38,150 nucleotides of DNA from Candidatus Gottesmanbacteria bacterium CG_4_10_14_0_8_um_filter_37_24 (GTDB lineage Bacteria; Patescibacteriota; Microgenomatia; 2-02-FULL-39-11), in NCBI GenBank assembly GCA_002785215.1, contig PFMK01000083.1, positions 1-38,150 on the forward strand, written 5' to 3'. The position numbers and the translations under genes are program-made. This document shows, piece after piece, positions 18,601 through 24,444 of this stretch. How positions within the stretch are numbered: the first letter of the stretch is position 1; every line of letters begins with the position of its first letter. Below the pieces are notes generated by a model, which had not been told where the DNA came from, did not search any database, and saw only the letters and a list, made by a program, of their open reading frames with translations.

Positions 18601-19061
18601 TTGAGTTTGCCTTGAGGTGTAAAAATCAGCTTCTGATCGCTTTCCCAATTAAAACTACCCTGAACACTTGGAGTTATGCTGAAGCTTTTTTCTGCTAAGA
18701 ATTTAATGACTCCTTTATTAAAAATTATTTCAATTTTGGTATCAAGGGGTGCTTCGGTACTTTGATTTCCCGGAAAGCTTGTGGCAATTTTTGGAGGAAC
18801 GAAAAGATATCCAAACTTCACAACTAAAATTGACGCAATGAGGATAAATAATGGTTTCCATATCATTGCTAAGCGCTCTTTATCAGAAGAAAGTTTAAAT
18901 CTTACCGTCCATTCGGATATGAATTTGCGTAACCTGTCGAAATTTTGCGTGAAATAAAACTGTAAAACTAGCATTTTTTTCTGTATAGAGAGGCCAAAAT
19001 TACCGGGGAATTTTAATCGAGCGGAGATAATCTTAATTAAATTACTCATATCAATGATCAT
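12636..19061 (-). CDS. Alpha-2-macroglobulin family protein with an inserted Hint (intein-like) domain
   Basis: A 2141-residue surface protein of the bacterial alpha-2-macroglobulin (YfhM-like) family, which traps proteases. Residues 68-88 are a membrane anchor; about 90-500 hold four Ig-like (Big_5-type) repeats, each starting near a 'SxPxNG'-like turn. MG domains follow, with the family motif DRPIYRPGQKV at about 740-752. Residues 1309-1437 are a Hint domain placed in a Gly-rich linker, just before FPDTAYWNP, the family's post-bait segment. The thioester motif is YCTEQ, Cys1664 to Gln1667, inside an alpha-helical thioester domain (about 1640-1960), and a receptor-binding-like C-terminal domain ends the protein. 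The usual length without insert is 1500-2000. It follows the PBP1C gene by 55 bases, the same pairing as yfhM-pbpC in many bacteria. Start ATG at 19061 lacks a Shine-Dalgarno; ATG four codons later is an alternative. Confidence 0.93.
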   Translation of the reverse strand: MIIDMSNLIKIISARLKFPGNFGLSIQKKMLVLQFYFTQNFDRLRKFISEWTVRFKLSSDKERLAMIWKPLFILIASILVVKFGYLFVPPKIATSFPGNQSTEAPLDTKIEIIFNKGVIKFLAEKSFSITPSVQGSFNWESDQKLIFTPQGKLNRANSYKVAFNGIVLSKLLIPLTGNKTISFETIGNPKVVLSSPQNEALEDLTPITVVFDRPMIALTTATNSAIRQPAFSVSPKIEGEGRWLGTTAYQFRPSERFRRATTYKITVPSGLRSQDEGVLKEEYTWEFSSERPRLDDISPKRDYNYASPIASVSATFNQNINPQSIADKFTLLDKNKYKVPGRVAVSGNVVGFYSSEPLKREEHYTAIISQGVQSTEGTNGMETEYSWTFGVAAIPAVISSTPANGDKDISEQYRMEVLFKTPMEIKSFEDNVIIDPKPDTKPSLYFDSYNSRNSLSVSTFLGRSKTYTITISSGVKDQYGVSLGSPYSFSFTTAAYKPSVSIYPSGTYFGAFNQEVIPRIVAQVINANKVDYSLYKLKREDLLDLYRRRYEEQCSYNESCRNWQSYDTSKLEKVRLWSETYDADFNTPVHVITKITTDMGRKLPPGFYFLDMRISQGVHDNMVMIVSKSALTVKKSDKQIFSWAVNQSTGSVVSGMKMQLTDSSGNLLSEGDSNKDGVYMKDVDIFQKNNLFVFGQKDEDFVVAASAWSQGINRYDFGLPSYYNANESKDYYSKQDYKLFLTLDRPIYRPGQKVYFKGIIKKDNDGAYENLQPGERVKVNISDAQNRSVYMQDLPLTTFGSFSGDFVLSKDANLGYYQVGSTFQGNSYSQQFQVEEYKKPDLAVSVKPSKDAYIQGNSADIVINASYYFGAPVTNAPVTWVLQTQDYSFRWDKDWRFEFGDSDSYWSRPWWNYSGYSYFSGKKVTEGKGKTNVKGDLELTIPLDISKQVTSQRMLVEATVNDINNQSIAASQEFTVHKGGLYVGLRPVSYANQSGKEARVEMVTVDLKGSEIPNTPVSIEFYKRTWETVREKNPDDGIFYYTSKPSDSLVTSMVVTTDSLGRGIASFTPQEGGTYKVIGKVTDKDGNQNTSGSFLWVSGYGFSTVRENNDRIVLVTDKRDYLVGENLSVFVASPFASDSAKTLLTVERGSVLDYKIVDTSDSSNNFTMSVPPKYTPNAFIGAVLVKGGNQVKKPVEFKMGYTEIKVTDKKQQIDVRITTDKKKYKPKDTLKATIETKDLLGHPISTELAVGLVDRAVWDLSNIELPDIYKTFYQPRNLEVSTSQLLTISIDRINANTNLGAKGGSGGGCFTGDTPILMQGGIYRNIKDVKVGDVVLTRESENSSKLIEAKVTKTYKHDVDQYLIINGELRVTPVHRLYVNRKWIIAGEVEVGDYLLDRNNQLIKVFSIEQTRGDFAVYNLEIEKYRTYFAGNIYVHNQKGGNDSSRSDFPDTAYWNPTHKTNNEGKAEVEIPLPDNLTTWRLAAIANSEEAAFGSKVSEVTVSRDVLIRPFLPRFLSIGDEAKLGAIVVNTSGDTQTLTAKIESDGLQITDEKSKQLVLADGAQEKLTWVTVANNVASAKIRLVVEGADKTTQDAVEMTLPIKSYSVPEVVATSGQAKDTASEEIVLPKELDPMQGAASVSFSPSLGSDSINALPYLLTYPYYCTEQITSRLLPAVFVHRILQNAKIDKSGLLETKQLVDVINDGIQRLNNQQHADGGWGWWIEYESDTFLTAYAFLALSEAKMDNFTVADQTLKRAQNYLESQLSRGGKELSLYTQAYILYVLKERNVNLSSYASNLFDRRFELSLEGRSYLALAMKDISGMDSKAKRLYAELISLGKKTATTTHWEEPKSDYRIMGSNTTATASILEAITRFDKNNPLISEVVRYLMSIRTDNHWLTTRDTAAVIKAISSQLLGKGDQKVNENYRLELNGKILKEGKFTKDDLLKLQEYVISISDFNIGGESNLRITKSGEGNLYYNINLKYYLPFTEIKPLEQGMVVVREFVDSKGHILPIDTINENSESWVRLIIVAPEERHFVVIEDILPAGLESVNESLKNVSVLNKERPILKEEGNQLLYFEHKEYHDDRTTLFANYLPAGVYEISYRVRATTPGRYHHPPAQAYQMYIPDVSGHSEGGWLVVK
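14751..15137 (-). other. Hint / BIL-type mini-intein domain inside the alpha-2-macroglobulin
   Basis: Residues 1309-1437 (129 residues) of the host protein. Block A begins with CFTGDTPIL directly after a GGSGGG linker; Cys1309 would perform the N-S acyl shift. Block B contains TPVHRLYV (TxxH). Block F/G is VYNLEI, then YRTYFAGNIYVHN, ending in His1436-Asn1437, the pair needed for Asn cyclisation. The following residue is Gln, not Cys, Ser or Thr, so it cannot complete classical splicing; this is the hallmark of A-type bacterial intein-like domains, which cleave at one or both ends. There is no room for a homing endonuclease. All recognised catalytic positions are intact, so it does not look like a decayed remnant. 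Confidence 0.88.
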
Positions 19062-19116
19062 TTCAATTGTTCAGTTCTACACCTTAATGCTATTAAATCA
19101 GAACCATTGCCATATT

Positions 19117-21576
19117 TCAATTACTACTGTCTTCTTTATATCCTACAACAGAAAAGGTTATTTCATCACTCTTAACCCGTTCGTTGTTTTCAGTCATCCC
19201 ATAAGCCGCTATAGTATGTTTACCCACTTGGGGTTTCCATGACGCGCTGTAGGGAAAGTCCTCTGCTTCCTTAAAAAGTTTCCCGTCCAAATACCAAAAC
19301 ACCTTATTAATACTCTGTGAGATATTTACCTCAAAAACTATTCTTTCATTATTTACCAAAAGCGGTGCGGATTCAAAAACGGTTTTTTCTTTCGGGTAGG
19401 TAATCTCCAAATAAATTTTACCTGAAAGTTGCTGACTATTGTTACAAAGAGGTGATGATTGCCGAGGAATGACTTCTTGACGGTTTTGTATCGCCCAGGT
19501 ATAAACTTCAGGAGGATAGTCAATAAACACCTTTTCTTCAACAAAGTTTTTCGGGCAAGAATCATCTGCTAACAAGCCGTTTCTATTATCAATCAGGACT
19601 TTTTTGTGTAATTTAGATACTTCCTTTGGCTCCGAACCCTCAACGAAAAGTTCATTGGTTTTTTCAGGACAAAGTTCATCTGGAAGACTTCCCGACATTG
19701 CGCATATTTCCACTTCCTTTATCCGTTCCGGACGAATAAACACTTCAATTGGATAGCCTTTTAAAAATTCCTCAAAAAATTGGTTCCAAATTGGTGCTGC
19801 CCCTACCACTCCTGAAATTTCCCGCATCGGATGGTTGTCATTGTTTCCAACCCAAACTCCAACTGTATAACTGGGAGTATAGCCGACAGTCCAGTTATCA
19901 TGCCAATCGGTCGTTGTTCCTGTTTTTACGGAAGCGGGGTGGGAAAGAACAAGAGGATTTTTCTCGCCAAACGCCGGAATACGGGCTTTGGGATCGGATA
20001 AGATATTGGAAATGAGATAAGCCACCTGTTTTCCATTTTGACCCAAGACTTGCGTTCCTTGATTGTCATGATGTGTATATAAGTTCTTACCATCGTCGGC
20101 AACTATCTTTTGGATTGTGTAAGGTTCTTTATACTCACCTCCTCTGGCAAAACTTGCAAATACGTTGGTCAGCTCAAGTAGCTTTATTTCTCCTCCTCCC
20201 AAAGTCAGGGCTAAATCATATCTGTCTTCCTGGGTAAAAGTAGTAATCCCTAAATCTCTGGCAACTTTCAAAAAATTATTAATTCCGATTCTATCCAGCA
20301 TTTCCACGGCTGGTAAGTTAAGAGAGGATGCGAGAGCTTCCCGAGCCAATACTAAACCGTGGTATCTGCCATCATAATTGTTAGGAGTAAAACCCTCACC
20401 TTTTTTGGTTTGATAAATTTTTATTACATCATAAATCAATGTCGCAGGAGTGTATCCTTCCCTAAAAGCTGTTGCATAGGTAACAGGTTTTAACGCCGAA
20501 CCAGGCTGCCTTAAAGCGGTTGCCATATTAACCTGCCCGGAACGAGAAGCATCGAAATAATCAATTCCTCCAAGCATGTCAATAATTTCTCCAGAATCAT
20601 TCCTGATAAGAACAATAGAAGCATTGCTTAAATCATGCTGATTTTTCAATCTGTCCACCCATATTTTGGCGATGTTCTCGCTTAGATTAAATGTAGGATA
20701 ATCAAGCGTCGTATAGATATTTAGACCTTGGTTATTATTAATTCCCAGTGCAAATAGTTCTTGTAAGACATAATGAACAAAATGAGGAGCCTTTATGTCT
20801 GACTTTTTTGTGGAAATCGCGAGTTCTTCTAGTTTTGCCTCTTCGGCTTTTTCTTTTGAAATAAATCCATGCTTCATCATTAAATCCAATACTTGTATTT
20901 GTCCCTTTTTTACTTCATCCCTACTTGAAAAGGGGTTGCGTTTGTCCGGCGAGGAAAGCAAACCAACCAGAAAAGCACTTTCTGCAAGCGATAGCTGGCT
21001 GATATCCTTATCAAAATAGGTTGACGATGCTGCCTGTATCCCATACGCCAAATTGCCAAAATACATCTGGTTGAAATACATGGTCAGGATATCTTTCTTT
21101 GAATATGAAGCTGTTATCCTTAAGGCTATAAAAATCTCCCTTATTTTTCTGACAATACTTCTGGAAGGTATCTTTTTATGGGAAATTATTGCAGTTCTGG
21201 TCAACTGTTGTGTAATCGTGCTTGCTCCGGAAACGATCCTTCCTTCTTTTATGTTTATTAACAATGATCTGGCAATTGCTCTTAAATCCACTCCTGGATT
21301 AGTCCAAAATGTAATATCTTCGGAAGCAACGGCTGCGTTTATGAGATAGACTGGCAGGTCGTTATAGGTAATTGGCATCTTTTTACCCACCTCGCCAGCA
21401 GATTCATAAAGAAGAGTGTGGTTCCTATCCCATATTTTGACAGTTCCAGACTGATTGATCTTGGGCTGTGTCCACCAGATAAATAAAGCAAGGGAAATAA
21501 ATAGGATCGAAATTATGATAGGCTTTCTTATTTTCCGGATTGTAGGATTAAATAGTTTTTTGATTTTAGGATACAC
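19117..21576 (-). CDS. pbpC: Class A penicillin-binding protein, PBP1C type
   Basis: An 819-residue bifunctional peptidoglycan synthase. Residues 18-36 are the membrane anchor. The GT51 glycosyltransferase covers about 55-220, with catalytic Glu86 in ASEDITFW and STITQQLTR at 119-127. The transpeptidase domain has SxxK at Ser360-Lys363 (GSALKP), SxN at 418-420 (SLN) and KTG at 551-553 (KTGTTTDWHDNW). Residues about 730-815 form a C-terminal Ig-like domain of the PBP1C (BiPBP_C) type. The start is GTG at 21576; a TGATATAAT extended -10 box ends 7 bases before it. It is followed 55 bases later by the alpha-2-macroglobulin gene. In Escherichia coli the homologous genes pbpC and yfhM are adjacent and thought to act together in wall repair and protease defence. 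Confidence 0.95.
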   Translation of the reverse strand: MYPKIKKLFNPTIRKIRKPIIISILFISLALFIWWTQPKINQSGTVKIWDRNHTLLYESAGEVGKKMPITYNDLPVYLINAAVASEDITFWTNPGVDLRAIARSLLINIKEGRIVSGASTITQQLTRTAIISHKKIPSRSIVRKIREIFIALRITASYSKKDILTMYFNQMYFGNLAYGIQAASSTYFDKDISQLSLAESAFLVGLLSSPDKRNPFSSRDEVKKGQIQVLDLMMKHGFISKEKAEEAKLEELAISTKKSDIKAPHFVHYVLQELFALGINNNQGLNIYTTLDYPTFNLSENIAKIWVDRLKNQHDLSNASIVLIRNDSGEIIDMLGGIDYFDASRSGQVNMATALRQPGSALKPVTYATAFREGYTPATLIYDVIKIYQTKKGEGFTPNNYDGRYHGLVLAREALASSLNLPAVEMLDRIGINNFLKVARDLGITTFTQEDRYDLALTLGGGEIKLLELTNVFASFARGGEYKEPYTIQKIVADDGKNLYTHHDNQGTQVLGQNGKQVAYLISNILSDPKARIPAFGEKNPLVLSHPASVKTGTTTDWHDNWTVGYTPSYTVGVWVGNNDNHPMREISGVVGAAPIWNQFFEEFLKGYPIEVFIRPERIKEVEICAMSGSLPDELCPEKTNELFVEGSEPKEVSKLHKKVLIDNRNGLLADDSCPKNFVEEKVFIDYPPEVYTWAIQNRQEVIPRQSSPLCNNSQQLSGKIYLEITYPKEKTVFESAPLLVNNERIVFEVNISQSINKVFWYLDGKLFKEAEDFPYSASWKPQVGKHTIAAYGMTENNERVKSDEITFSVVGYKEDSSN

Positions 21577-21583
21577 ACCCTAA

Positions 21584-21592
21584 ATTATATCA
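21584..21592 (-). promoter_or_regulatory. Extended -10 promoter of the pbpC - alpha-2-macroglobulin unit
   Basis: On the minus strand the site reads TGATATAAT, a perfect extended -10. It ends 7 bases before the GTG start codon, so the transcript is predicted to be leaderless. The preceding gene ends 67 bases upstream of the start codon, so read-through from the redox operon is possible as well. Confidence 0.6.
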
Positions 21593-21642
21593 AGATATCG
21601 GAAGTTTTATGGTAAGCCTACATTATTTATCATAAAGTAAAA

Positions 21643-22608
21643 TTAAACCCCACATCCTCCGCCTCCTTCCACCTTAGGAAGAAGACCTTCCGTCTGCAAT
21701 TCCTTATTTATGACTCTATATCCCTGACTACTGGAATAGTCGATTCCTAAAACAAGTTCAGGATCAATCTTGTCCCATGGGATATTCTTCTTTTGCTTAA
21801 AGTAAATACCTAACTCTGCATAAGTTTGCGGAAACCAATAAGTGTTTAATACCAGGGCTTTCTTATATATCTCGTCTTTCTGCATTCCCTGTGTTACGGC
21901 AAGCTCAATAAACCCAAGCATAGCGGCTCCATGGTTGCAGTCGGGGAAATAAGTACTGTTTCCACAGCATGGACGGTATATATTTTGGGAAATTTCGCGA
22001 ACGACAGCCTCCTCTTCAGGACTCAAATCAATTATCGGAAAGCGATTGAAGAGTTTTCCTCCTTCTTCCCTACCCAATGTCCATCCGCCTGTTGAAGCAA
22101 AATTCCCTACATCTTTTTTATATTGTGTTCCCATCGGTCCCTCGGAAAGTATATTAGTTTTGTTAGCAATACCTAGTGGCCAAAGAAGATTCAGTAATAA
22201 ATTAGCATTCTCTTGATTTATGATAATCGGCTCATCGGAGGGATTGTCGAATAATCTCTTCTCAGTTTCTGTTAGACCTCCTCGCCCCTCATATAATTTT
22301 ATAAACTTATCCTTATCTATAGCTCCAAATTGAACCATTTTAGCAACTACATTCTTAAATGAGACACCCAAGTTCACTTTTTCTGGAAATACGGATTTAG
22401 TGATTTCTTCCTGTAGTTTGGTAATATCCGGTGTTGGAGTAGGCAAATTCTTCTGCCTAAACGGCAGTGAGTAAGATAAAATCTCTGCTTTAACAACAAA
22501 AAGTGGGATAAGTTTCAAAACTAGAACAGCAAGAAGAAAACCTGTTACCAGTCCCACGAAATAACTTCTTTTTGTTTTAATCCTTTTTATCAGATTTTTT
22601 ACTTTCAT
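21643..22608 (-). CDS. Uncharacterised Cys-containing membrane-anchored protein of a redox operon
   Basis: A 321-residue protein that I do not recognise as a named family. Residues 14-38 are an N-terminal membrane helix; the rest is predicted outside the cytoplasm. The most striking segment is at 213-241: PCCGNSTYFPDCNHGAAMLG, with Cys214, Cys215, Cys224 and His226, a candidate metal- or thiol-active site. The C-terminus is GGGGCGV, giving one more Cys (319) two residues from the end. It starts inside the last codons of the CcdA-like gene (32-base overlap) with a very strong Shine-Dalgarno (AAGGAGG, 8 bases away). Coupling to a CcdA/DsbD-like thiol transporter and a DUF1573 protein suggests an extracytoplasmic redox or metal-handling role, but that is inference. 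Confidence 0.75.
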   Translation of the reverse strand: MKVKNLIKRIKTKRSYFVGLVTGFLLAVLVLKLIPLFVVKAEILSYSLPFRQKNLPTPTPDITKLQEEITKSVFPEKVNLGVSFKNVVAKMVQFGAIDKDKFIKLYEGRGGLTETEKRLFDNPSDEPIIINQENANLLLNLLWPLGIANKTNILSEGPMGTQYKKDVGNFASTGGWTLGREEGGKLFNRFPIIDLSPEEEAVVREISQNIYRPCCGNSTYFPDCNHGAAMLGFIELAVTQGMQKDEIYKKALVLNTYWFPQTYAELGIYFKQKKNIPWDKIDPELVLGIDYSSSQGYRVINKELQTEGLLPKVEGGGGCGV

Positions 22609-23413
22609 TTCCTGCCTCCTTCAGCATAATTTTAAATAAAAGGATGATTCCGATAAGTACCAAAATGTCCAAAATCGGATTCTGCAGTTTACCTGAAACG
22701 TCAAAAATAAAATCCCTGAGTCCTCTACCATATTCCATATTGGCATCCATCTTGATTTTGTCGGTTAAAGCCATATAGGCAATAATTAGTGAAGAAACCA
22801 TAAAAGTTATCGATGCAATAATCTTCAAAGGTTTCTCTGTTTTACTTTTTATTTTGTACAGATATTGGTTGGTGAGCTTTTCATAGAATAAAGATAGGAA
22901 AAACAGAGGAAAAACTATCCCTAAAACGTATACAAATGAAACGATAAGAGAAGTGAAAATTGTCGGTGATAATGATGAGAGAGTTATGGCTGCGAATAGA
23001 ACAGGAGCACAGCAGGATGAGGTAATACCTGAGAAAAGTCCTAATACATATGTAGAGGCAACTGTTGTTTTGGTCGGCATAGTAAAGTGCGGAAGCGGTA
23101 GCATCAGTTTAGTATCAAATAACGTCATCAACCCTAAAAGGAACATCAGAAGAGCTCCCAGAAGATAAGTAGTTGTATGAAACTGGTCAAATAAAGAAAC
23201 AATTATTTTCATTCCGAGCGCAACGGGCACCAGTATTGACCCAAGTCCAAGTGCAAATACCAACGTTAAATAAACAATCCGTTTCCTTTCCTTAAAGATC
23301 GTGCCCAAATATGATGGGAATAAAAATGTGATACAGCAGGGAGCAAAAAGGGCTACCATACCCCCTAAGAATGAAGCGATTAGGGAAACACCAAATATAA
23401 GGTTTGAATTCAT
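22577..23413 (-). CDS. CcdA/DsbD-type thiol-disulfide exchange membrane protein
   Basis: A 278-residue protein with about seven helices (residues 8-35, 48-70, 82-100, 118-145, 150-175, 195-215, 250-270). The two redox half-motifs of the CcdA/DsbD family are present: APCC at residues 25-28 (helix 1) and SSCCAPVL at 132-139 (helix 4). Each is a double Cys, where the classical form has a single Cys before Pro or Gly-type residues. Family members carry electrons from thioredoxin across the membrane to extracytoplasmic thiol proteins. The start codon follows the stop of the DUF1573 gene within 3 bases. Probable partners are the DUF1573 protein upstream and the Cys-rich 321-residue protein downstream. 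Confidence 0.85.
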   Translation of the reverse strand: MNSNLIFGVSLIASFLGGMVALFAPCCITFLFPSYLGTIFKERKRIVYLTLVFALGLGSILVPVALGMKIIVSLFDQFHTTTYLLGALLMFLLGLMTLFDTKLMLPLPHFTMPTKTTVASTYVLGLFSGITSSCCAPVLFAAITLSSLSPTIFTSLIVSFVYVLGIVFPLFFLSLFYEKLTNQYLYKIKSKTEKPLKIIASITFMVSSLIIAYMALTDKIKMDANMEYGRGLRDFIFDVSGKLQNPILDILVLIGIILLFKIMLKEAGNESKKSDKKD

Positions 23414-23416
23414 ATA

Positions 23417-23953
23417 TTACTCAACAAGTGCTTTTACAGTAAAAGTCAATTTAGAATTGGATGGATCATTTGTTTGCATATATACGTCTCGGGTAACCGC
23501 TCCCTTAACAGGCATGATGAATGGTCGGTATATGACGCTTAAAGTAGCTTTTTTACCTGGGTCTAGAGTCCCTATCCAAGGATTTCTTGAATGCATGGTA
23601 AATTCAGGACTTTTATTATCATCAATAGTCACTTGACCGAAGGTACAATCACAAGAAGAGCTCACCTTAAAAAGCTTCAAAGGTTTGTTCCCTTTATTCT
23701 CAATTGTAAATTCAGCGAATTTCTCATCTTTGACGTTTATATTTCCTAAATCAGAACTTGTAGATGATACTACTGCCTCCGGCTTTTCTTTATCATTTTT
23801 TGAGAAACTGGTTATATTGGATGCTGCTTGGCTTTGTTTTCCTTCATTCACGGAAAAAAGGACAATTAATACCAGGATGACAGTGGTAAATCCACCAATA
23901 ATGTAGAAAACCAATTTGTCCGTTCCCATAGTACTGATATGAGACGGTTTCAT
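23417..23953 (-). CDS. DUF1573-family membrane-anchored protein
   Basis: A 178-residue protein: N-terminal membrane helix at about 14-35, a polar linker, and an Ig-like DUF1573 domain at about 68-178. The family Cys pair is SSCDC, Cys101 and Cys103, in the position where most members have SCGC. A second conserved-looking segment is MHSRNPWIGTLDPG at 120-133. The domain is common in extracytoplasmic proteins and is often coded next to CcdA- or thioredoxin-like genes, as here. It has a strong Shine-Dalgarno (AAGGAGGA, 6-7 bases from the ATG). It is the first gene of operon 1, behind copper-box promoter 1. Confidence 0.8.
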   Translation of the reverse strand: MKPSHISTMGTDKLVFYIIGGFTTVILVLIVLFSVNEGKQSQAASNITSFSKNDKEKPEAVVSSTSSDLGNINVKDEKFAEFTIENKGNKPLKLFKVSSSCDCTFGQVTIDDNKSPEFTMHSRNPWIGTLDPGKKATLSVIYRPFIMPVKGAVTRDVYMQTNDPSNSKLTFTVKALVE

Positions 23954-23974
23954 AAATTTATCCTCCTTATAGGG

Positions 23975-24007
23975 ATCATACCAAGCCGGTAATTAAGATT
24001 TCGTGAA
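23975..24007 (-). promoter_or_regulatory. Copper-box promoter 1 (DUF1573-ccdA operon)
   Basis: Read on the minus strand: TTCAC, 6 bases, TTAAT (24007-23992, 11-bp period), then 11 bases, then TATGAT with a TGG extension (23980-23975). The direct repeat covers the place of the -35 box. The same arrangement is found at 30768-30800, 33606-33638 and 36257-36288. An 11-bp direct repeat next to -35 is the usual binding mode of OmpR/PhoB-family activators. Confidence 0.65.
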
Positions 24008-24064
24008 GAAAGAAAGCTACGTTTATACAGAAAAAACTCAGGTTTGAAATATATTTTTCCAGCA

Positions 24065-24146
24065 TATACCCATCTAGACCTCCGAATCGGAGGTCTAATC
24101 AGCTATTGCAACTACTCGGGCGGCAAACCTGAGTAAGATGGGTATA
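24065..24146. repeat. Structured dispersed repeat, copy 2: three-way-junction fold
   Basis: An 82-base element with an 11-bp outer stem (24065-24075 with 24136-24146), a 9-bp hairpin (AGACCTCCG / CGGAGGTCT, 24076-24096, loop AAT), a 16-base linker, and a second hairpin (TACTCGG with CCTGAGTA, 24113-24135, one bulge). The stems abut each other to make a three-way junction. Its 24123-24146 part is the exact reverse complement of 10838-10861. It overlaps the last 15 codons of the CsoR-like gene and lies at the 3' end of the copper operon, where it could act as an RNA structure, a terminator or a mobile-element end. Confidence 0.7.
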
Positions 24147-24440
24147 AGAGTTAGTGATGGTAAGGTTGTATTTTTGAACCAATCTGAATGACTCAAGAAG
24201 TTTATTAATCGGGTCTTTTATATCTTTCTGTCTTCTTATGGGCAGAATACAATGGTGTATATGATTTGAAAGTATCATTGAACATATTTTCTGAAGTCTT
24301 CCTTCAGCTTGTTTTGAATGTTTTAGTATCTCCAAACTCGAAGAATTTCTCGCAAGAAGTACCAAACTTTTTTTTATCATACCATGTGCAACTTTCAGTT
24401 CATTAGTAATCTGTTTCTTGTCAGAATGGTATCTGCACAT
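24099..24440 (-). CDS. CsoR-like (DUF156) metal-sensing repressor, first Cys replaced by Ser
   Basis: A 113-residue all-helical protein. Its central part (about residues 13-85) follows the CsoR/FrmR/RcnR family: a long helix 1 with GMIKK, then SLEILKHSKQAEGRLQ in the place of the family's CxDVLxQxxAxxxAL, and NHIHHC matching the family H-x3-C pair (His60, Cys64). The first metal ligand, Cys in CsoR, is Ser35 here, so canonical Cu(I) binding would be impaired. It comes directly after the CopA gene (4 bases after the copA stop). The last 15 residues are coded by the structured repeat at 24065-24146 and may be a recent extension. It may be a decayed or retuned sensor. Confidence 0.65.
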   Translation of the reverse strand: MCRYHSDKKQITNELKVAHGMIKKSLVLLARNSSSLEILKHSKQAEGRLQKICSMILSNHIHHCILPIRRQKDIKDPINKLLESFRLVQKYNLTITNSYTHLTQVCRPSSCNS

Positions 24441-24444
24441 AATA

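Noticed and set aside
24065..24146. Insertion sequence
   Set aside because: No transposase ORF, no target-site duplication that I can see; kept as a structured repeat.
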